This document shows, one piece after another, positions 7,628 through 15,216 of a DNA stretch of 64,000 nucleotides; positions within the stretch are counted from its first letter, which is position 1, and each line of letters starts with the position of its first letter. The stretch is from an uncultured Prevotellaceae bacterium (GTDB taxonomy: Bacteria; Bacteroidota; Bacteroidia; Bacteroidales; Bacteroidaceae), in NCBI GenBank assembly GCA_900316975.1, contig ONFA01000004.1, positions 124,001 to 188,000 of the forward strand, given 5' to 3'. The notes below the pieces were generated by a model that saw nothing but the letters and a program-made list of their open reading frames with translations, searched no databases and had not been told where the DNA came from. The position numbers were made by a program, and so were the translations under genes.

Positions 7628-10207
7628 CTAAACATTATGAATTCCACGAATATTTGTTCGATTAAAGGTAAGAATATATTTAACCGTAAACTCGCTTTGA
7701 GGAGATGAGACAATTTCAACACTTCCGTCATATCGTTGCATAATATCGTCTATTTCGTTACAACCAATACCATTATGCCCATTATGATGAAGAACCGTTG
7801 ATACACCATATTCTAATAATGAGGCAGTATCCCGGTCATCAGGTATAGGGGTACCATTATTTTCTACTTCTATAATCAATGATGTACCTGTTGTATGCCA
7901 TGAGAATTTCATCTTATAGTCTTTTCGAGCGTCATCAGTAAAAGCATGTGATTGAGCATTTGAAATAATATTAGCAAGAACTTTGTCCTCTAATGCGTCT
8001 ACAGGAAATGAAAACTGATGTATTGCATCACCTTTTTTCAAGATGAAGTTACCAGTATATGGATCTTTTATATCCATTTTTGCCAAGTTATGCCCCTTTC
8101 CCCATGTAATGACAGGCTTAAAGTTCAGCCATTCCTTTTCATGATTTAAGATATAATTCTCTATGAACTTCTCTGGATCAATCATTTCAGGTGTAGAAAA
8201 AGTATATTCAATGTCTGCAATATGTTCCAATACAGGCATCATTTCCTTAATTCTCTTGGATAGAAACTCAAATGCTTCACGAACAGTTGTCCCTTTTATT
8301 CGTGAAATGACATCATCGTCTGTTATTGAGCCTTCTTTACGAATCCGACAAGAATTTAGCGCAGAGAACATCGCCTCAATTGAAGATAGGGATTGCGTAA
8401 GAGCATGTTTACGCATTCGTACAGACTTCTTGTGATTCGCAAGTTTTTTTTCTAACGCTGATATGGAATTCTCGACTATTACAAGTCTTTGTTCTTCATC
8501 ATTAATCACACGCTTGTCTGCTGGAACAAGAATGTCATCTAGATGTTTTTCCAAACCAAACTTTTTGTAGGCTCTGATTTGCCTATAAACAATGGGCATT
8601 TCAAGCAATGCGACAAGAGTTTGTGTTGTAACATTCTCATTAGGAATAAAACATTTTATTCCCATACCAATTGCTACCGGATTTCCCTTTGCAGGAGCGA
8701 CGGCAACTCCAACATTCTCTTCTCCGACCCATAGTAGAACTGCATCTTTGTTACCATTCAGATAAGTGCATCGCCTATATTCAAGTACATGGAGACCTTT
8801 GGATGTTCGGATCTGCGACCACCAATCATCAACAAATTTTCCAAATTCATCAAAAGCATAGTCTTTTGTCCCGTTTTCTGCTAATGGATTATTGGGACAC
8901 TCCGCTTTTTTTATAGTTGTCAAATCTAACGCCCCCTTATATGTACGGGACAAATCTGACAATTCAACCCATGGAGTATCTTCAGGCAAATCAAACGTAA
9001 TGTCACTTATACGCATAGTTGCAATGGAACATAATTCTGACAATGGAACAACGCCTTCATTCTCAGTCGGCCTTTCAACCACATAAATCTGAGGGATGAG
9101 TAAATTAGGATTCAACTTCGAGGATGGTACTTGAATTGCTTTTCGCAATCCAGTACTTGCTTCTTTTCCTGAATTATGAATCATGGCCATAAAGGCATTC
9201 ACATCAAGAATCTCAGGAACATCCTTCCGAGAAGAATCCTTGCCAGCGAATCTTGCATCAATCAAGGTGGTCATTTGATTAACCTTTCCCTTTTCGGCTA
9301 TGATGAGGCACATTTCTTCGCTCATTACTGAAGGCAATTGGAGAATCTCTCGTATGGAATTATCCTCAACGAGTTTATTTCTGAAATCAAAATAGGCCTC
9401 ATCAATAAAAAGCTTTGAGGGACACAACAAAATGAATAATCCACCATTCTGGAGATTCTCATATGCTTGGGATAATTTTCTGATATCTTTACCGCCCTCA
9501 GAAATCTTGGGAAGAAAAGATACCAATGCATCATAGGAAGAGGGTATCTGCTTATCGCTCAGAAACTCAACATAGACATTATTCGCATAAAGTGCGACAC
9601 GTGACCATGCATACTTTTTTTCGCACAAGAATTTGCAATCTCTAAACAATTCTGTCAATTGCGCTAAACCCACATAGGGATAATATATGGTAGAACCAGC
9701 AGCAATCTCTATGCGAGAACTGATTAGTTCCAACACTTCATCGGGAATGACAAGCATATCCTTATTTTCAGAGCGATACACCCATTCCAAATCATTATTT
9801 GGAGTCTGAATGATATAATTCACCATCTCTCTGAAATGTGATTTCAAAAAGCACTCATCTTCCTCCGTAAAGACACTCTTGTCATAAACCCCAGGCAGCA
9901 ACTGATCAAGGACTTCCTTTTCTGCATTTTCACCAGCTACTTCAGCATAGAAATGGCCTAACAGTTGCTCATTTACCATCAAGCCCTTTATCCAAACCTC
10001 AGTGTGAGGGCCTTCACCATGTATAAAGCTTGAGAAAACCTCACCTTTTGCAAAATCCTCCTCTGCATTTTTCAGATTCTCCTCTTCCCAATAATCATAG
10101 TCAGATTTAGCGGTTTTAGCAATCCTACTTTCCTTACCGACCTTTGTACGATAGAAATCTACAAGGTTCATCACTCTCTGGATATCTGCATTCTGTGTCT
10201 TCTGCAT
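7628..10207 (-). CDS. Degenerate HsdM/HsdS-like protein fused to a histidine-kinase module
   Basis: The 859 residues fall in parts. About 165-320 resemble a type I N6-adenine methylase core, but the SAM motif reads GSTIYYPYVGLAQ (171-183) and the NPPY-type catalytic motif is replaced by YDALVSFLPK (225-234), so methylation is unlikely. About 384-565 resemble an HsdS-like target-recognition domain, followed by a coiled coil (572-597). Then comes a dimerisation-type helix with candidate phospho-His601 (RKHALTQSLSSI), an N-box (NIISNAQSHAF, 746-756), a G1-like VENNGTPIP (781-789) and a G2-like HNGIGCNE (811-818). It precedes a receiver gene. Inference: a DNA-binding restriction-derived sensor kinase. 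Confidence 0.7.
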   Translation of the reverse strand: MQKTQNADIQRVMNLVDFYRTKVGKESRIAKTAKSDYDYWEEENLKNAEEDFAKGEVFSSFIHGEGPHTEVWIKGLMVNEQLLGHFYAEVAGENAEKEVLDQLLPGVYDKSVFTEEDECFLKSHFREMVNYIIQTPNNDLEWVYRSENKDMLVIPDEVLELISSRIEIAAGSTIYYPYVGLAQLTELFRDCKFLCEKKYAWSRVALYANNVYVEFLSDKQIPSSYDALVSFLPKISEGGKDIRKLSQAYENLQNGGLFILLCPSKLFIDEAYFDFRNKLVEDNSIREILQLPSVMSEEMCLIIAEKGKVNQMTTLIDARFAGKDSSRKDVPEILDVNAFMAMIHNSGKEASTGLRKAIQVPSSKLNPNLLIPQIYVVERPTENEGVVPLSELCSIATMRISDITFDLPEDTPWVELSDLSRTYKGALDLTTIKKAECPNNPLAENGTKDYAFDEFGKFVDDWWSQIRTSKGLHVLEYRRCTYLNGNKDAVLLWVGEENVGVAVAPAKGNPVAIGMGIKCFIPNENVTTQTLVALLEMPIVYRQIRAYKKFGLEKHLDDILVPADKRVINDEEQRLVIVENSISALEKKLANHKKSVRMRKHALTQSLSSIEAMFSALNSCRIRKEGSITDDDVISRIKGTTVREAFEFLSKRIKEMMPVLEHIADIEYTFSTPEMIDPEKFIENYILNHEKEWLNFKPVITWGKGHNLAKMDIKDPYTGNFILKKGDAIHQFSFPVDALEDKVLANIISNAQSHAFTDDARKDYKMKFSWHTTGTSLIIEVENNGTPIPDDRDTASLLEYGVSTVLHHNGHNGIGCNEIDDIMQRYDGSVEIVSSPQSEFTVKYILTFNRTNIRGIHNV

Positions 10208-10268
10208 AGTTTCTTGTGTTTTTGTTGGTTAATACTCTAATTCACGCACTTGTTTCCCAAATGCGCTG

Positions 10269-10299
10269 CAAAGGTACAACCGATTTTTGATTACTGCAA
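10269..10299 (-). promoter_or_regulatory. Promoter of the kinase/receiver operon
   Basis: On the minus strand TTGCA (10299-10295), an 18-base spacer and TACCTTTG (10276-10269) followed by CAGCG. The ATG at 10207 is about 55 bases beyond the expected start of transcription. Confidence 0.7.
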
Positions 10300-10315
10300 G
10301 CGTTGCGACCTCACG

Positions 10316-10342
10316 AACGGTTCCGTTCTGTGTGGAACCGTT
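10316..10342. promoter_or_regulatory. Palindromic operator candidate, copy 2
   Basis: Perfect 9 bp arms AACGGTTCC (10316-10324) and GGAACCGTT (10334-10342) with a nine-base spacer. The edge is 40 bp upstream of the -7 box, an activator-like position. It could also fold as a hairpin, but there is no T-tract and no gene end beside this copy, so an operator is preferred. Confidence 0.6.
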
Positions 10343-10519
10343 TATTAAGAATGAGAGAAAAGGTGTCGCTTTCTTGAACATAATCACTGTAGGTCTATCG
10401 TATCAACTTTAATTTTGCAAAGGTAAACATTTTTTACAAAAAACGAGAAGAAATAATAGTAATCATCCTATTATAACACTTTTTTAGTCAAACTTGTATC
10501 GGAACTCCTTTAATTTGTG

Positions 10520-10527
10520 TATCTTTG
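10520..10527 (+). promoter_or_regulatory. Promoter -7 box for the 54-residue gene
   Basis: TATCTTTG followed by TACC, in AT-rich DNA, about 107 bases before the ATG at 10634. The intervening leader includes a purine-rich AAAGGAG immediately before the start. Confidence 0.6.
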
Positions 10528-10633
10528 TACCAGTTTTATTGTTTATCGAAGCGAGCTATAAGCCATAATCAATAAACGAGGTGAGGAATGTGCTCACTCC
10601 AATATAAACAAATAAAACAAAGGAGAATTAATT

Positions 10634-10798
10634 ATGACAGATACCGAGAAATATATATATGTTGAGAGGCTAAAAAGGCAAATTCGCAACATGTACCCGC
10701 AAGATGTTGCAGATGAGCAGTGCAGAAAGTTGGATGAAGCAAAGAAGAAAGCAGATATTGTGGAACAATTGTATAATGCGATTCAGAAAACCTTATAA
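10634..10798 (+). CDS. Small charged protein (54 aa)
   Basis: ATG at 10634 to TAA at 10796-10798. The product begins MTDTEKYIYVERLKRQIRNM and is mostly helical, rich in Lys, Arg, Glu and Gln. A good ribosome-binding sequence (AAAGGAG, 10619-10625) and a promoter upstream support it as a real gene. It lies 98 bases before the ATPase gene on the same strand and may belong to that module. No family is recognised; its size would suit an antitoxin-like or regulatory peptide, which is only a guess. Confidence 0.6.
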   Translation: MTDTEKYIYVERLKRQIRNMYPQDVADEQCRKLDEAKKKADIVEQLYNAIQKTL

Positions 10799-10874
10799 TG
10801 TAATGGTTTCTCTGCTTTTTTTTGAAAATTATTAAAAATAAACACCAAAAAGGATTCTTTTCAGAAAAATAACA

Positions 10875-10882
10875 TACCTTTG
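10875..10882 (+). promoter_or_regulatory. Promoter -7 box for the ATPase/nuclease pair
   Basis: TACCTTTG followed by CATC, only 14 bases before the ATG at 10897. The transcript should carry a leader of about 7-10 bases, so translation is nearly leaderless. Confidence 0.6.
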
Positions 10883-10896
10883 CATCAAAATCATCA

Positions 10897-12069
10897 ATGA
10901 TGGCAACGATACATATCAAGAATGTGGGTCCAATCAAGGACACGGACAAGATTACATTAAACAATCTTATGCTGGTTATAGGCAAGCAGAGTTCGGGTAA
11001 GAGTACCTTCATGAAGGTGCTGTGTCATTGTCGTTGGGTGGAGAAAGCCCTCATGGTTGATGATGAAAGCATCGCTACAGATTATGGCAAGGATAAGAAG
11101 TTCCTTGAGAGCCTGATGACATTCCACCGGTTCAATCCTGATTTCTTTTCATCGGGCAGTTATATCAAATATGACGGTGACTACATCACAATAGAACAGA
11201 ATGGCGATGAGTCTGATGCCATGATTACTCGCAAGAGAGAGTTTGAGGACAAGAGGTATAACACAAAACTTTGTTTCATCCCCTCTGAACGCAACCTGAT
11301 TTCTGCTGTTAAGAACCTTGATCGAACCTATAAGGCATCAGAACTAGATATTCTGCTTAACTATCTGTTAGAGTGGGACGAAGTGAAAGATTTCTATGGA
11401 ACAAAGAATCCTTTGCGTTTATCTATTGCTCATAACATCCAGTATCTTAACGATGGTGGCGCAGATTTTATCTATCTGAGCCAGAACGAGAAGAAACTGC
11501 CTGTATTCTATGCTTCAAGTGGTGTGCAGTCAGCTATGCCTATTGAGGTGATGGTTGACAGATATAGTTCTTTTGTTGGAGAGAAAGCTGGTCTTAGCAA
11601 ACATAATTGGAAACAGATTTCAAATGAGACAAATAAGTCCAACTATCAGTCGGTTCAGTTCTTTATTGAGGAGCCAGAACAAAACCTGTATCCAATGTCA
11701 CAGAGAGACTTGATCCTCAATATCATTAAGCATTTGGTGGCTGCTAATAAAAAAGGAAATCACAATAGTAGTGTAGTATTAACCACGCATAGTCCCTACA
11801 CCTTATCAGTACTCAATGAACTGATGGCTGAAGCGAATTTGTACGTCAAGCATACAGAGAAACCCATTGAGGGTGTAGATGACTTCGTAAACTACGAATG
11901 TTTCATGTCGCCACAATACTACTCTGCATATTACATCAATGATAATGGGACATTTGGAAATCTGATTGACTCAGAATTACCGATGATTAGTGGTGTTGAA
12001 TTGGATGGTGTGTCTGACTGGGTGGAAGAACGGATTTCGAAAGTAAACGAATTTTTCTATGGCAGATAA
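10897..12069 (+). CDS. ABC/OLD-like AAA-family ATPase
   Basis: A 390-residue ATPase of the AAA_15/AAA_21 type. Walker A is GKQSSGKST (29-37), an ABC-type signature SSGVQS lies at 207-212, Walker B is FFIEEPE (255-261) and the switch histidine is in TTHSP (296-300). There is no TOPRIM domain fused at the C-terminus, unlike GajA or classic OLD proteins. The next gene overlaps its end by 11 bases and encodes a PD-(D/E)xK-like protein, so a two-component ATPase-nuclease system is likely. Family members in such islands often act in phage defence; that role is inferred. A second ATG lies one codon downstream. Confidence 0.85.
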   Translation: MMATIHIKNVGPIKDTDKITLNNLMLVIGKQSSGKSTFMKVLCHCRWVEKALMVDDESIATDYGKDKKFLESLMTFHRFNPDFFSSGSYIKYDGDYITIEQNGDESDAMITRKREFEDKRYNTKLCFIPSERNLISAVKNLDRTYKASELDILLNYLLEWDEVKDFYGTKNPLRLSIAHNIQYLNDGGADFIYLSQNEKKLPVFYASSGVQSAMPIEVMVDRYSSFVGEKAGLSKHNWKQISNETNKSNYQSVQFFIEEPEQNLYPMSQRDLILNIIKHLVAANKKGNHNSSVVLTTHSPYTLSVLNELMAEANLYVKHTEKPIEGVDDFVNYECFMSPQYYSAYYINDNGTFGNLIDSELPMISGVELDGVSDWVEERISKVNEFFYGR

Positions 12070-12523
12070 TACATATTCTATTCTAAAAGAATCTGGTTAC
12101 GAGCCATCATCGGAATTGTTAGTTCGAAAGATACTCGCTACCACTGAGCATGGGAAGCGTTATCATCTCAATATAAATGGAGACAAACGATCATCAGCGT
12201 TTCAAATAGACGGATATATCACCTCTGATGGTAAACGTTGTGACAAACTGGTACTTGTGGAAAAAGAATCAGAAGATTGGGCTGAAATATTCGTTGAGTT
12301 GAAGGGCGTTGATGTGGCAAGTGCCATTGATCAATTAAGGGCAAGTATAGAGAATCCTATTTTCAAGCATATAACCAACAAAGAGCTGCGAGCTAGAATT
12401 GTTGCGCAATCATTTCCCTCCAACAAATCAAACCCAATTATGGAAAAGGCAAAGATTGAGTTTCGTCAGAGATTTCACTGCGATCTACGAGGTATGAAGA
12501 ATGGTCAACAAGACTCAATATAG
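12059..12523 (+). CDS. PD-(D/E)xK-like nuclease partner of the ATPase (154 aa)
   Basis: The central part shows the layout of a PD-(D/E)xK nuclease: Asp62 in RCDKLVLV, a gap of about 18 residues, then Glu80-x-Lys82 in FVELKG, and Gln92 in the following helix SAIDQL. Overlap of 11 bases with the ATPase gene indicates translational coupling and joint function. The protein is about the smallest size that can hold this fold. It also overlaps the convergent WYL gene by nine bases at its 3' end. Nuclease activity is inferred from motif spacing only; a non-catalytic member of the fold is possible. Confidence 0.6.
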   Translation: MADNTYSILKESGYEPSSELLVRKILATTEHGKRYHLNINGDKRSSAFQIDGYITSDGKRCDKLVLVEKESEDWAEIFVELKGVDVASAIDQLRASIENPIFKHITNKELRARIVAQSFPSNKSNPIMEKAKIEFRQRFHCDLRGMKNGQQDSI

Positions 12524-13594
12524 GTAATATTGTTCCACCTGCTTCATAATAATCTCCTTTATCTGTTCCCTTAATGACAATGGCTGCATGACCTCAAGGT
12601 TCTCTCCATACATGAGAATTCTTCCTCGTAATTCACGATTAGGTTCTATCATCAATGACACTTCACCATAGTTACCATCTTCATGCTCACCAAAGGGCAA
12701 CTTTTCTTTTTGAGAATGGTGTAAAGGCTTTGTAAGCAGCAAGCCATGCTGATATTCTGTCTTGGTACGAATAATTACTTCCTCCACTTTTGTATCCTTT
12801 TCATGAGTGACACCTATTATATTCTTAAAGAAATCTTGATAGAAACCTATGGGTGCAGGAATATATGGTACACCATTCACTTCGCAGACCTCACCAACAA
12901 TCCTGTCTAATGGTACATTATATGCCTGATAAGGTTCACGGTCTGCCTCACCAAACACAAACCACCTTCCGTTATACTCTTTCAAAAACTGAGGATGGAA
13001 AGTTAATGTGAAAGGTTCTTGTCCGAATCGCTGATAGGAAAAACGCAACACTTGCTTATTGGTAATCGCCTTATAGAAAACTGGCAGCAAATCTATATTC
13101 GTAAGGTTTTGTTCCAAGCTAGAACGGATATGCCCCATTCCGCTTTCATCTTCTCTATGGGTATCGAGCAACAGCTGTGTATTCTCAAAATATGCCGAGA
13201 ACCAACTGGCAGGCAAAATACCTGCTGAGGCCTTGCAAAACGCCACATAATCCTCCACCCGTTTTTGTTCGATGGCTTTACGTTCCTCTGCCAATGGGTC
13301 ATCATCCTTGCCAATATATTTATAAGCCTTGCCCTTCCCGTTCTTTCCATTGTCAATTATGCACCCATGAGATACTTCCCTCAATGTCTTCAACACTTCC
13401 GGAAATGCTTTCTTTAACTCCCCATAGCCTGGTTCACTATTACAAGTCCTCTTGTCGTAATAACCTTTTGGTCTATGACAATAGACAGCAAGAATGTCAG
13501 CATAACTGACATATTCTCGCTTCATTAACTCCATGTAAATCAAATTGACAAACACAGATCGAGTTCCGAATCCCACAAAAATATTCTTTATCAT
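12515..13594 (-). CDS. WYL-domain transcriptional regulator
   Basis: A 359-residue protein with a variant N-terminal DNA-binding region (about 1-100) and a WYL domain at about 165-260 (ITNKQVLRFSYQRFG, then LKEYNGRWFVFGEAD), followed by a C-terminal WCX-like extension ending in KQVEQYYLY. WYL proteins sense nucleotide or nucleic-acid ligands and commonly repress defence genes (BrxR, CapW types). It is convergent with the ATPase-nuclease pair and shares nine bases with it. Its own promoter (TATATTTG) is 60 bases upstream. Control of the neighbouring ATPase module is inferred. Confidence 0.85.
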   Translation of the reverse strand: MIKNIFVGFGTRSVFVNLIYMELMKREYVSYADILAVYCHRPKGYYDKRTCNSEPGYGELKKAFPEVLKTLREVSHGCIIDNGKNGKGKAYKYIGKDDDPLAEERKAIEQKRVEDYVAFCKASAGILPASWFSAYFENTQLLLDTHREDESGMGHIRSSLEQNLTNIDLLPVFYKAITNKQVLRFSYQRFGQEPFTLTFHPQFLKEYNGRWFVFGEADREPYQAYNVPLDRIVGEVCEVNGVPYIPAPIGFYQDFFKNIIGVTHEKDTKVEEVIIRTKTEYQHGLLLTKPLHHSQKEKLPFGEHEDGNYGEVSLMIEPNRELRGRILMYGENLEVMQPLSLREQIKEIIMKQVEQYYLY

Positions 13595-13654
13595 ATTATT
13601 GTAGTAAGTAATCGATGGTTAATTGAAAATCCTAGTATTCTATTTTATGATATG

Positions 13655-13662
13655 CAAATATA
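13655..13662 (-). promoter_or_regulatory. Promoter -7 box of the WYL regulator
   Basis: Minus-strand TATATTTG followed by CATATC, about 61 bases before the ATG at 13594. Confidence 0.5.
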
Positions 13663-13855
13663 CCACTTATTATTCATATCCCAACATTTTGACACAAAAA
13701 AAAGTTTTTCACAAGCCTTGTGAACGATAGTCTCTTTGATAAAATTCCTCATATTGGGGATTCGCAACCAACTCGGTGCCTTTCCTGATTGCCATTCGCT
13801 CAGGAGAAGGTGTGACTCTTCGACGTCAAATCCAATGACTCTACTACAAAGGCTC

Positions 13856-13926
13856 TAAATCGACATCGTCGATGTCGGTTGACCGATGTCGACGACATCG
13901 ACTTATCGACGTCGACGATGTCGATT
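13856..13926. repeat. GTCGACGACATCG-type palindromic element, copy A
   Basis: A locally GC-rich 71-base block made of repeated and inverted words such as TCGACATCGTCGATGTCGG and GACCGATGTCGACGACATCG. It begins CTAAATCGAC and is followed by CAGGGGGTGTGAAA. A second copy with the same entry sequence and a similar exit sequence lies at 48862-48935. It can form strong cruciforms. Confidence 0.65.
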
Positions 13927-14245
13927 CAGGGGGTGTGAAATAACCTTTTAGAGGATGTTCTGCATTTTCTTTAGAAAATGTGAAAAACTTGAAGACATCG
14001 ATGTTGATGAACTTAAATAGTTGAGGGTTTAGAGTTAGGAGTTTAGAGTTAAGATTTTCAACTGTCAACATAGGAAAGTTCGTGACTTTCATAGATGCAC
14101 GTAAGTGTTCCTCACAAACGAACGAAAGTCTTGCCCACAAACGAGTTGCAACCTTTGTAGTAGTGCAAGGTTTACCGATAAAGTTTGTACTTTTGCAAGG
14201 ACTTTTTGTTCTTGAAAAAACTTGTCATAGCAGCAATAGAAAAGC

Positions 14246-14267
14246 GTAAACAAGTATTTTCGTTTAC
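14246..14267 (-). terminator. Possible terminator of the toxin gene
   Basis: Six-base stem GTAAAC/GTTTAC with a ten-base loop; on the minus strand it is followed by GCTTTTC. It is weak, but sits 22 bases beyond the toxin stop codon. Confidence 0.3.
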
Positions 14268-14288
14268 ACTTTGGGTATGAGGAATATG

Positions 14289-14720
14289 CTATTTTTCAGA
14301 GAGGTGCTTCTTTACGAACTCTTTAGGTGTTAGCACTTCTATTGTTGCAGAATTGGATTGAAGAAAATCTTTCTTGTTGGTTGTGATCAAGCATGGACAC
14401 GATGAGGCTTTTGCCGCTTGAAATTGACAACTGTCTTCAAGGTCTTTGAATTGTATATCATTCGTGCCAATCAATAATGATTCACGAGATAGTTCTACTA
14501 TTTCGAGAGAATCTATTATACTGGTAAGGATTTCTCGCAGACACACCAAGCGTTTAGGGTTCTTCATCCCATTATCTTTCAGAAACCTCTCTGCCAAATA
14601 GATGATAGTGTAAAAAGAGCCTGTTGAGATAAAGCCCATGTTTTCGCCGGAATCTATTGATTCAAAGATTTTCTTTGTGGCTTTCTCATTGCCATGAGCT
14701 GTAAGATAGTCCAATATCAC
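14289..14720 (-). CDS. PIN-domain (VapC-like) toxin, N-terminus possibly interrupted by a stop codon
   Basis: The frame encodes VILDYL... and later IQFKDLEDSCQF and LITTNKKDF, typical of PIN ribonuclease toxins. The catalytic LDTNV lies just upstream in the same frame: reading from ATG at 14744 gives Met, stop TGA (14741-14739), then Ile-Phe-Leu-Asp-Thr-Asn-Val. A CGA or AGA codon at position 2 would restore the usual MRIFLDTNV start. As it stands, translation must begin at ATT 14738 to keep the catalytic Asp, or at GTG 14720 and lose it. The antitoxin gene overlaps it. Confidence 0.7.
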   Translation of the reverse strand: MILDYLTAHGNEKATKKIFESIDSGENMGFISTGSFYTIIYLAERFLKDNGMKNPKRLVCLREILTSIIDSLEIVELSRESLLIGTNDIQFKDLEDSCQFQAAKASSCPCLITTNKKDFLQSNSATIEVLTPKEFVKKHLSEK

Positions 14721-15010
14721 ATTGGTGTCAAGAAAAATTCACATAGTCCGTATTTTTCCGCCATATGCTCATCACGCATCTCCTTGTACGTTTTATTCGT
14801 CCCGTCCGTTTTTAAGATACCATGAAGTGCTGTTAACTTTCTTTGAGAATCTCTTCTTGCTCCATCTTTTTTCATCTGTTCAATGACAATCCACAAATGA
14901 TGCAGTGCATGAATATCCTGTTCATGTTCTACGCTCTTTATGATTTGTCCCCTCAAACGGGTTGCGGAGAGTTGAGATTGATATACAAATGTTGGCTCTT
15001 CTGCTTTCAT
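14717..15010 (-). CDS. Antitoxin of the PIN toxin pair
   Basis: A 97-residue basic, helical protein from ATG at 15010 (a TTG at 15016 is in frame but less likely). It overlaps the start of the PIN gene, the usual order for antitoxin-toxin pairs, and has its own promoter. No clear ribbon-helix-helix or AbrB motif was recognised, so the antitoxin role rests on position. Its last residues (CEFFLTPM) are read from the same DNA that encodes the toxin N-terminus in another frame. Confidence 0.6.
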   Translation of the reverse strand: MKAEEPTFVYQSQLSATRLRGQIIKSVEHEQDIHALHHLWIVIEQMKKDGARRDSQRKLTALHGILKTDGTNKTYKEMRDEHMAEKYGLCEFFLTPM

Positions 15011-15038
15011 GCTCAAATATTATTTCGTTTTATGATTG

Positions 15039-15046
15039 CAAAGATA
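15039..15046 (-). promoter_or_regulatory. Promoter -7 box of the toxin-antitoxin pair
   Basis: Minus-strand TATCTTTG followed by CAATC, about 29 bases before the antitoxin ATG at 15010. Confidence 0.6.
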
Positions 15047-15169
15047 CAGCTTATTATTCAATTCCAAACACTTTATCAAGTTTTTTCACTTCTTCATTAT
15101 TATTCTTTCTAATCTACAATTTTAAAATGTAAGAATGACAGGATTAAAGTTTCGCATTAAACAAAACAA

Positions 15170-15200
15170 GGACGGCATTCGATTGAACGCCGTCCCTTTT
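15170..15200 (-). terminator. Terminator of the LruC-like lipoprotein gene
   Basis: Stem GGACGGC/GCCGTCC (15170-15176 with 15189-15195), extended inside by TTC/GAA. On the minus strand it is followed by TTGTTTTGTTT; on the plus strand by CTTTTT. Confidence 0.8.
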
Positions 15201-15216
15201 TGTATGTAATTACCCT

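Larger units (their letters stand above)
10208..10633. other. Divergent intergenic control region
   Basis: This 426-base stretch lies between the minus-strand kinase gene and the plus-strand 54-residue gene. It holds the minus promoter (10269-10299), the perfect palindrome (10316-10342), a TTTTGCAAAGG stretch near 10411-10422, a plus promoter (10520-10527) and a leader of about 100 bases with no clear hairpin. No further gene was seen. Confidence 0.6.
13595..14288. other. Intergenic stretch with a REP-like element and a possible gene tail
   Basis: It holds the WYL promoter (13655-13662, minus), a minus-strand open segment of about 37 codons ending at 13713 or nearby that reads like a protein C-terminus (RKGTELVANPQYEEFYQR), the GC-rich palindrome element at 13856-13926, a GTTTAGAGTT-type simple repeat near 14030-14055, an orphan plus-strand TACTTTTG (14188-14195) and the weak hairpin that may end the toxin transcript. 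No complete gene was seen. Confidence 0.5.

Noticed and set aside
7628..10207. Kinase-like gene considered as a functional type I methylase subunit
   Set aside because: The catalytic NPPY-type motif and the usual glycine-rich SAM loop are not conserved, and no restriction subunit is nearby.
10632..11012. Minus-strand frame of 126 codons over the 54-residue gene and ATPase start
   Set aside because: It covers two plus-strand promoters and antisense coding; composition is not protein-like.
13844..14140. Minus-strand frame of 98 codons across palindromic element A
   Set aside because: Much of it is encoded by the repeat (Ser/Arg/Asp runs) and by simple repeats; no start signal or family.
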